Assembly (NCBI RefSeq): GCF_012396605.1
Contig: NZ_JAAXPW010000026.1
Coordinates: 1 to 47,781, forward strand
From: Ureibacillus thermosphaericus
GTDB taxonomy: Bacteria > Bacillota > Bacilli > Bacillales_A > Planococcaceae
DNA length: 47,781 nucleotides
Direction: 5' to 3'
The position numbers were made by a program, and so were the translations under genes. Of the stretch, positions 1 through 6,816 are shown piece by piece. Position 1 is the first letter of the stretch. Each line of letters begins with the position of its first letter. The notes beneath the pieces were generated by a model. The model made no database searches and was not told where the DNA came from. It saw only the letters and a list, made by a program, of their open reading frames with translations.

Positions 1-1
1 C

Positions 2-121
2 ATGCGATGGACAACTCTACGAGGACTGGAAAAATTGTCCATGCAGGCGATGCTTACTTTCGCTGCCATGAACTTAAAGAAAATGGCAAACTGGACATGG
101 AAAAGACCATGTCCAGCCTAA
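2..121 (+). mobile_element. C-terminal end of IS1182-family transposase (cut by window edge)
   Basis: The frame beginning at base 2 gives a 39-residue tail ending in TAA at 119-121. It contains the stretches TTLRGLEKLSMQAMLTFAAM and NLKKMANWTW, which I recognise as the typical C-terminus of IS1182-like DDE transposases of Bacillales. The rest of the gene lies upstream of the window, so I cannot tell whether the element is intact. A different frame over the same bases (7-258) is open but has no such similarity. Strong hairpins follow the stop. Family assignment rests on recall of the C-terminal motif alone. Confidence 0.75.
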
Positions 122-158
122 ATAAGAGAAGAATCTTAGAAAATGATGAGCAAAAAAA

Positions 159-201
159 GACAAACCCCAACTCAAATGAAGCATTTGAGTTGGGGTTTGT
201 C
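159..201 (+). terminator. 20-bp perfect hairpin after transposase
   Basis: Bases 159-178 and 182-201 are perfect reverse complements around a 3-nt loop (core CAAACCCCAACTCAAATG). There is no T-run directly after it. It probably ends or insulates transcription of the transposase, or belongs to the IS end. Confidence 0.6.
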
Positions 202-211
202 GACAGTCTGA

Positions 212-244
212 AACGCCCACGAAAAAACACGTGGGCGTTATTTT
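212..244 (+). terminator. Second hairpin, AACGCCCACG stem, T-rich tail
   Basis: Stem 212-221/230-239 is followed by ATTTTAC. It is a rho-independent terminator candidate in tandem with the hairpin at 159-201. It overlaps the end of the small minus-strand gene at 238-487. Confidence 0.5.
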
Positions 245-487
245 ACGCTTACTTTTAAAGTAAGCTTCAATAATCGACCGTGGGATTCGCTATTTTTAAC
301 AAGAAGCAATCCTTTAGCTTCTAGGTCGAGAATATTGACGTTTTTAATACCGTATTTAACAAGAAATTGAACTGGCACCCACTTATCCATTTCTTTTGAC
401 TTCACAAGAATTAATGCGAGTTTTTTTATGCGTATCTTCTTCCTCCTTTTTTAATTTTTGTTTTTCTTCCTTGTCTCTCATGGTCAT
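238..487 (-). pseudogene. Small frameshifted gene of unknown function
   Basis: On the minus strand a strong ribosome site (AAGGAGGTGATG) precedes ATG at 487. That frame encodes a charged, Lys/Glu-rich 34-residue peptide (starts MTMRDKEEKQKLKKEEED) and stops early. The overlapping +1 frame stays open to TAA at 238-240 and reads as a plausible protein end (KWVPVQFLVKYGIKNVNI, then LLLVKNSESHGRLLKLT), but it has no start codon with a ribosome site of its own. The simplest reading is one gene of about 83 codons broken by an indel in the A-rich stretch near 420-450. Programmed frameshifting or a sequencing error are alternatives. I do not recognise the family. Confidence 0.4.
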
Positions 488-910
488 GATCCATCACCTC
501 CTTTCAGTTGCTTTCTTTTCACCAAGCTAGCCGTCTCTGTAAAACAAAAAAACTGATACTCATCCAAAATGAATAAATATCGGCTACAAAAGGGGTGGGG
601 CATGAAACGGGTGGGGTACGCCTATTGATTTGAAGTGGTGGAGGATAGAGAAAATATATCTCATTTTTCCTCTATAAAGGAGTTTTATTTTTTAATAGTT
701 TTAGACCGTTTTTAGGATTAATCATTTAATAATAAATAAGTCCATATTGAGTAAAGTTATTTGAAATTTAGAACATAGGATAATTGTTTATAGTCATGAC
801 AAGTTTTGTCGATTTTTTGTCGTAAAAATACACCTGTCATATATTTTTTTGTAGAATAATAGTTAATGGAAAATAACTGGTTGCTTCTTATGGTTATAGG
901 GGGAAATAAC
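488..910. other. Gene-free gap before defence operon
   Basis: I see no coding frame of note. The stretch holds the ribosome site of the small minus-strand gene, a long AT-rich leader and a short dyad GACAAGTTTTGTC at 798-810. The promoter of the restriction operon should lie here, but I could not fix convincing -35/-10 boxes. Confidence 0.5.
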
Positions 911-3900
911 ATGTATGGCAAAATGCTAGATAATAAAACGCATGGAAATGTTGGGGATGAGTTAAAGCCTTACCTTAAAAAGGGCTCAAAATTATCAATT
1001 ATGTCGTCTTATTTTACAATTTATGCTTTCGAATCTCTTAAGAAAGAGTTATTAAAAGTAGATGAAGTTCGATTTTTATTCAACAGCCCAACATTTATAC
1101 AGGATTTCAAAATACCAGATCCGTTAGTTATGCAAGAAAAACTTAAGCGGGAAAAAAGTTTGTCTGGAACAGACTTAGAAGTGAAGTTTCGGAACGAGCT
1201 CAACCAAGCGAAAATTGCTCGTGAATGTGCTGATTGGATTCGCTCAAAAGTTGATATGAAGTCATTAAAATTACCAATGGCACAAGGGAACCTTATTCAT
1301 GTTCAAAACAAGAATGATGATTCAATTGCGATTCAAGGTACCTCACATTTCACAAGTAGTGGATTAGGATATACGTATTCATCTAACTATGAAATGAATT
1401 CGCTAATTAAAGAACCTGGACAAGCCATGAATTATATTAACTGGTTTGATTTAATTTGGAACAACGAAGAGCAGGTCGAAAGTGTAAAACAAGAAGTACT
1501 TAGCCACATAGAGAAAATCTATCGAGATAATACACCTGAGTTTCTGTATTATGTGACCCTTTATAATATCTTTAAAGACTTTTTAGAAGAATTGAGTGAA
1601 GATGATATCGTAAAATCCAAAACAGGCTTTAAAGATACGGTCATTTGGAACAAATTATATAAATTCCAAAAAGACGGGGTATTAGGAGCCATTGATAAGC
1701 TTGAAAAATACAATGGATGTATCATCGCTGATAGTGTTGGTCTCGGTAAAACGTTTGAGGCATTAGCTGTAATTAAATATTACGAGCTGCGAAATGACCG
1801 AGTGTTAGTGTTGTGTCCGAAAAAGTTAAGAGAGAACTGGCTTATTTATACACAAAACGATAAGCGAAATGTTTTGGCAGCAGATCGTTTTAATTATGAT
1901 GTATTAAATCATACAGATCTAAGTCGATATAGTGGTATGTCTGGAGATATTAACCTAGCAACAGTCAACTGGAGTAACTATGATTTAGTTGTTATTGATG
2001 AATCACATAATTTCCGTAATAATGAAGCTCGTAAGGATCGAGAAACACGATATTCACGTTTAATGAATCAAATTATTAAATCTGGTGTCAAAACGAAAGT
2101 ATTAATGCTTTCAGCTACACCGGTCAATAACAAGATGAATGATCTGAAAAACCAAGTTGCTTTTATTACGGAAGGAAAAGATGACGCGCTTGAATCTGCA
2201 GGTATTGATAGCATTGAATTTACATTAAGAAGAGCTCAACAAGCGTTTAATAAATGGTTAAAGTTGGACGAAGAGGAACGGAAGACAGATACACTATTAG
2301 AAATGTTAAACTTTGACTACTTTAAATTGTTGGATGCTGTGACGATTGCGAGATCTCGTAAGCATATTGAAAAGTATTACAACATGTCAGAGATAGGGAA
2401 ATTTCCTGAAAGATTAAAACCGAAAAATGTTCATCCTGATATCGATGCAGAAAAAGAGTTTCCTGAAATAAAAGAGGTTAACAAAATAATTAATCGTTTG
2501 AATTTAAGCGCCTACTCACCATTAAAATATGTTTTGCCTGAGAAACAAGCCGAATATAGCAAGAAATACGATATTCAAGTTAAAGGTGGGTCTGTTTTTA
2601 AGCAAATTGATAGGGAACGCAGTCTCGTTCACTTAATGCGTGTGAATTTATTAAAGCGTATGGAGAGTTCTATTTACTCGTTCGGTATGACGATTGCGGC
2701 ATTACTTGAGAAAATCGATGAACTATTAAATAAGCTTGAAAATATCCATCAATTTACGGATCAATCGATTAGTATTACTGATATTAATATCGATGACGAT
2801 GAAGTAGAAGATATGTTAATTGGATCGAAAGTAAAAGTGCTGATTCAAGATATAGATCAAATCAAGTGGCGCCAAGACCTTGAAGAGGATAAACAAAAGC
2901 TAGAGAAACTTCTTGTGGAAGCGGCAAAAGTCAAACCTTGCAGGGATGCTAAACTATTAGAATTAAAGTCTATTATTCATCATAAGGTGACAAATCCAAT
3001 TAACCCAAATAATAAAAAAATCATTGTCTTCACTGCTTTTGCTGATACAGCGAGTTATTTATATAATGAGCTGTCCGAATGGATGCTCAATGAATATGGG
3101 CTTCACACAGCCCTTGTAACGGGAACAGGTGGGAATAAAACAACGATTGGCGATATTTCTAAAGATTTAAATACTATCTTAACCTACTTTTCACCAGAAT
3201 CGAAAGAACGAAATAAAGTGGATGAAAAGGCAATTGAAGAAATTGACCTACTTATTGCAACAGATTGTATTTCTGAAGGTCAAAACTTACAAGACTGTGA
3301 TTATTTAATTAATTACGATATTCATTGGAATCCAGTTAGAATTATTCAACGCTTTGGACGAATCGATCGTCTTGGATCAAAAAATGATGTAATTCAGCTC
3401 GTGAACTTTTGGCCAAACATGGATTTAGACGAGTATATCAATTTAGAAGCTCGTGTAAGCGGTCGGATGGTTTTATTAGACATATCGGCAACGGGAGAGG
3501 AAAATGTCATCGAGTATGATGAAAAGAAAAAAATGAATGATCTGGAGTATCGTGCAAAACAGTTGAAACAACTGCAAGAAGAAGTAATCGACCTAGAAGA
3601 TATGTCAAGCGGGATCTCGATTACTGACTTAACGTTAAACGACTTCAAAATGGATTTAGTCGATTATATGAATAAACATAAACTTGATTTAGAAACGGCT
3701 CCGTTAGGTATGTATGCAATCACGTCTAAACATTTAACTCCTAATGGTGAAGCAAAACCAGGCGTCATTTTCTGTATAAAACAACGGAACGCTCAAGCGA
3801 AAATTAAAGAAACGAGTGCGTTGTATCCTTATTACCTTGTGTATGTAAGTAATGATGGTGACATTTTGTTAGGTCATTCGAAGACAAAGCAAATACTCGA

Positions 3901-4156
3901 CCTGTATCGAAAAGTTTGTATGGGCCAAAATGAGTTGTTTACAGACTTAATTTTGCAATTTCATGAAGAAACGCATGAATTAGAGGACGTGTCTGATTAT
4001 AAGTCATTATTAGATACGGTTGTTGAATTTATATTAGGAATTGTTGAAGAAAAAGGCATGGAATCTTTATTTAGTTTAGGGGACTCAAGTTTATTAGTTG
4101 ATACACACACAACGTCAGAAGACTTTGAATTAATTTCGTTTTTAATCATTAAGTAG
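911..4156 (+). CDS. SNF2-type helicase with degenerate N-terminal PLD-like domain
   Basis: A protein of 1081 residues when started at ATG 911, which has the ribosome site AGGGGGAAATAAC; an in-frame ATG at 866 has none. Residues ~1-190 resemble a phospholipase D-like nuclease fold (KLSIMSSYFTIYAFESL near the start, then GTSHFTSSGLG), but the usual HxK pair reads HVQ, so the domain may bind rather than cut. A superfamily 2 motor follows: motif I DSVGLGKT at ~273-280, motif II DESH at ~363, motif III SATPV at ~401, and a C-terminal lobe with ISEGQNLQDCDYLINYD and QRFGRIDRLGS at ~811. It is the first gene of a tight four-gene operon with DUF4391, Mod and Res, so it probably translocates on DNA for restriction. 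Known families: SNF2/RapA-like ATPases. Its precise role here is inference. Confidence 0.88.
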   Translation: MYGKMLDNKTHGNVGDELKPYLKKGSKLSIMSSYFTIYAFESLKKELLKVDEVRFLFNSPTFIQDFKIPDPLVMQEKLKREKSLSGTDLEVKFRNELNQAKIARECADWIRSKVDMKSLKLPMAQGNLIHVQNKNDDSIAIQGTSHFTSSGLGYTYSSNYEMNSLIKEPGQAMNYINWFDLIWNNEEQVESVKQEVLSHIEKIYRDNTPEFLYYVTLYNIFKDFLEELSEDDIVKSKTGFKDTVIWNKLYKFQKDGVLGAIDKLEKYNGCIIADSVGLGKTFEALAVIKYYELRNDRVLVLCPKKLRENWLIYTQNDKRNVLAADRFNYDVLNHTDLSRYSGMSGDINLATVNWSNYDLVVIDESHNFRNNEARKDRETRYSRLMNQIIKSGVKTKVLMLSATPVNNKMNDLKNQVAFITEGKDDALESAGIDSIEFTLRRAQQAFNKWLKLDEEERKTDTLLEMLNFDYFKLLDAVTIARSRKHIEKYYNMSEIGKFPERLKPKNVHPDIDAEKEFPEIKEVNKIINRLNLSAYSPLKYVLPEKQAEYSKKYDIQVKGGSVFKQIDRERSLVHLMRVNLLKRMESSIYSFGMTIAALLEKIDELLNKLENIHQFTDQSISITDINIDDDEVEDMLIGSKVKVLIQDIDQIKWRQDLEEDKQKLEKLLVEAAKVKPCRDAKLLELKSIIHHKVTNPINPNNKKIIVFTAFADTASYLYNELSEWMLNEYGLHTALVTGTGGNKTTIGDISKDLNTILTYFSPESKERNKVDEKAIEEIDLLIATDCISEGQNLQDCDYLINYDIHWNPVRIIQRFGRIDRLGSKNDVIQLVNFWPNMDLDEYINLEARVSGRMVLLDISATGEENVIEYDEKKKMNDLEYRAKQLKQLQEEVIDLEDMSSGISITDLTLNDFKMDLVDYMNKHKLDLETAPLGMYAITSKHLTPNGEAKPGVIFCIKQRNAQAKIKETSALYPYYLVYVSNDGDILLGHSKTKQILDLYRKVCMGQNELFTDLILQFHEETHELEDVSDYKSLLDTVVEFILGIVEEKGMESLFSLGDSSLLVDTHTTSEDFELISFLIIK

Positions 4157-4165
4157 GTGAGAAGG

Positions 4166-4933
4166 TTGCGAGAATGGGCTATAGAGAAGTTTGAGATACC
4201 ACAAAGAACGGTGTTAAACCGAAAAATTCCAAAAAAAACATTCTTTTCTCAAGGGGACTTATCGAAAAAGGAGAAGGAGCTATTTACTTCTCAAATAGAA
4301 GGCATATACTTACTGAGTGTAATGAATCGACAAAGTATGAATATCTCTCCATATCAGTCAGAGGAACATCACTATGCCGAAGTAGTATGGATTTATGTAC
4401 AATTCCGTACGAATGAACATGTTACACGCATTATTCAAGCGATTCATAAATCGATTCCCAATCCTGTTGTTCTGATTACGGAGTCCCATGAACAAGAGTG
4501 GTTGCTGAGTACCTGTCATAAGCGGTTGAATAAAAATGATCCAACGAAAGTAGTGATGGATGAGCCACTACTGACTGGGTGGTTTCATCCAAATAGCACC
4601 ATCAGTTCTTACCAGAGGTTGCTTAACGCCTTAAAGTGCTCGAATCAATCGTTTGTTAATTTCTACAAATTTTATGATGACTTGAATCGTTGGATACAGT
4701 GTTCACCAATCATCGAGTGGATAGAGTCCTTTCCAACAGAGATTGAAAAACGTGATCTAATCATTTCTAGGGTAACAGATATCTACGGGAAAAAATCTCA
4801 ATTAGAAGAGTTAAAACAAAAGCAAAATCAAGTTTTAGACTTTGGCACAAAGATAGAACTTCATATGGAAATGAAACAAATCGAAGAGAACATTCAATCA
4901 CTAATAAGTGAATTAAAGGAGTTGTGTAACTGA
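4166..4933 (+). CDS. DUF4391-family protein of restriction operon
   Basis: About 255 residues. The frame also opens with GTG at 4157, right after the helicase stop, but TTG at 4166 sits well behind AGGTGAG and is preferred. The N-terminal half (IPQRTVLNRKIPKKTFF, then VVWIYVQFRTNEHVTRIIQAI and PNPVVLITESHEQEWLLSTCHKRLN) matches my memory of DUF4391, a domain of unknown function that recurs beside helicases and type III-like restriction genes. The last ~50 residues (ITDIYGKKSQLEELKQKQNQ onward) look like a coiled coil. No catalytic motif is visible. Its stop TGA overlaps the ATG of the methyltransferase by one base, so the two are translationally coupled. It is probably a structural or adaptor subunit (inference). 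Confidence 0.75.
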   Translation: MREWAIEKFEIPQRTVLNRKIPKKTFFSQGDLSKKEKELFTSQIEGIYLLSVMNRQSMNISPYQSEEHHYAEVVWIYVQFRTNEHVTRIIQAIHKSIPNPVVLITESHEQEWLLSTCHKRLNKNDPTKVVMDEPLLTGWFHPNSTISSYQRLLNALKCSNQSFVNFYKFYDDLNRWIQCSPIIEWIESFPTEIEKRDLIISRVTDIYGKKSQLEELKQKQNQVLDFGTKIELHMEMKQIEENIQSLISELKELCN

Positions 4934-6801
4934 TGCAAAAATTAGATGGAAAAACATTTAACGTTGTACAAGATAACATTGAAAAACTAAAACAACTTTT
5001 CCCAGAAGTATTTACAGAAAACAAAATTGATTTCGAAAAACTCTTGCTCACATTTGGCGAACATGTCGAAAAGGAACAAGAGCGCTACGAGTTTACATGG
5101 AATGGAAAAACAAAAGCGATTCAACTTGCGCAAAAACAAACGACAGGTACACTTCGCCCACGCAAAGAAGAAAGTGTGAACTGGGATACAACAAAAAACC
5201 TTTATATTGAAGGAGACAATTTAGAAGTACTTCGTGTACTTCAGAACTCCTATCGCAACAAAGTGAAAATGATTTACATTGATCCACCGTACAATACTGG
5301 GAAAGATTTTATCTATAAAGATGACTTCCATGATAACATTAAAAATTACAAAGAAAAGAACAAAGAGAATATGAAATCAAACCCTGAAACTAATGGTCGA
5401 TTTCATACTGATTGGTTGAATATGATGTATCCCCGGTTAAAATTGGCACGTAATTTACTAACAGAAGATGGAGTTATATTTATTAGTATAGGTGATGATG
5501 AATTAGAGAACTTAAAAAAAATATGTATAGAAATTTTTGGAGAATCGAATTTTATAGCTCAAATGAATATAGTAACAGGTGCGAATCAATCAGGTGAGGG
5601 TGTTTTAATACAAAAAAATGTTGAATATTGCTTAGTATTTTCTAAAAATATTAATAAAGCAAAAATTAATCGAGTTGATAAAACATCTGAATCATTGAGA
5701 AATTTGAATGATGCACCTACACCATTAAGTACTCGACTAGAAATGGGGTATACAATTTATTATCATCCAGAAACTGAAGATATGATCCCATTAAAGGATT
5801 ATGATTTTTCGAAAGTTCATACAAATGATGAAAAGTTGGTGTATAAAGATGACAGTACATTATTATCTAAGGGATATATACCTATTCGTCCTGGAAAGAG
5901 AAACAATGTTTTACATCGTTGGCGTTGGGGAATAGAAACTTTTTTAGAGCGTAAAGAAGAAATTGTTATTGTAGAACGGAATGGAAAATATGTTCCTTGC
6001 TTCAAACAATCGGGCTATAATGCACCAAAAAACATTCAAAATTTTAGTGGGGGAAAAGTTGAATTAAAAAGATTATTTGCTGACAAAGCTTATTTTGACT
6101 ACCCTAAAGGCGTTAATTTTATGAAATATTTGGTCAATATAGGTTCCGATAAAGATTCAATTATTTTAGATTTCTTCTCTGGCTCAGCTACAACTGCACA
6201 TGCAATAATGGAGTTGAATTCAGAAGATGGTGGTAATCGAAAGTTTATTATGGTGCAATTAGATGAACCATTAGATGAAAACTCTGAAGCTTATAAAGAT
6301 GGTTATAGAACAATTTGCGATATTGGACAGGAACGTATTCGCCGTGCGGGTCAAAAGATATTAGAAGAGAATAAAGACAAAGAAGGTATTGAGAACCTTG
6401 ATATTGGTTTCAAAGTGTTCAAGCTTGATGATACGAACTTAAAAGTTTGGGATGAGGACTCAGCAGATTTAGAAAGAGATTTATTAGATTTAATTAATCC
6501 TATTAAAGAAGGACGTACACAAGAAGATGTTGTTTATGAAATTCTTCTTAAATATGGAATAGATTTAACGGTTCCAATCGAAAAAACGAAAGTAGCGGAC
6601 AAAGTTGTTTATTCAGTCGGAATGGGTTATTTACTTATATGTTTAGAACGTGATTTAACCCTTGAGCATATTGAAGAAATTGCTAAACAAAAACCAGCAC
6701 GAGTAGTATTTTATGATGAAGGTTTTAAAGATGATACCGTTCGAATTAATGCGCAACAAATTTTAAAACGTTATGGCGTTGAAGATATCCGTGTCATTTA
6801 A
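4933..6801 (+). CDS. mod: Type III-like DNA-methyltransferase (Mod)
   Basis: A 622-residue N6-adenine or N4-cytosine methyltransferase of the beta class: catalytic motif DPPYNTG at 117-123 precedes the AdoMet motif DFFSGSATTAHA at ~413-424. The region between (about 180-400) should be the target recognition domain. It is visibly richer in AAT/ATT/AAA codons than the flanks, suggesting exchange. As in type III systems it would set the recognition site for both modification and cutting and protect host DNA. The start overlaps the DUF4391 stop; res follows after 15 bases. I see no simple repeat that would cause phase variation. Function is confident from motifs; target sequence is unknown. Confidence 0.92.
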   Translation: MQKLDGKTFNVVQDNIEKLKQLFPEVFTENKIDFEKLLLTFGEHVEKEQERYEFTWNGKTKAIQLAQKQTTGTLRPRKEESVNWDTTKNLYIEGDNLEVLRVLQNSYRNKVKMIYIDPPYNTGKDFIYKDDFHDNIKNYKEKNKENMKSNPETNGRFHTDWLNMMYPRLKLARNLLTEDGVIFISIGDDELENLKKICIEIFGESNFIAQMNIVTGANQSGEGVLIQKNVEYCLVFSKNINKAKINRVDKTSESLRNLNDAPTPLSTRLEMGYTIYYHPETEDMIPLKDYDFSKVHTNDEKLVYKDDSTLLSKGYIPIRPGKRNNVLHRWRWGIETFLERKEEIVIVERNGKYVPCFKQSGYNAPKNIQNFSGGKVELKRLFADKAYFDYPKGVNFMKYLVNIGSDKDSIILDFFSGSATTAHAIMELNSEDGGNRKFIMVQLDEPLDENSEAYKDGYRTICDIGQERIRRAGQKILEENKDKEGIENLDIGFKVFKLDDTNLKVWDEDSADLERDLLDLINPIKEGRTQEDVVYEILLKYGIDLTVPIEKTKVADKVVYSVGMGYLLICLERDLTLEHIEEIAKQKPARVVFYDEGFKDDTVRINAQQILKRYGVEDIRVI

Positions 6802-6816
6802 GGAGGAGATGGAGTC

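Noticed and set aside
7-258. Open frame of 83 residues across the left edge
   Set aside because: It has no ribosome site, runs through both hairpins, and another frame over the same bases is a clear IS1182 transposase tail.
866-910. Earlier ATG for the SNF2 helicase
   Set aside because: No ribosome site, while ATG 911 is preceded by AGGGGG at good spacing.
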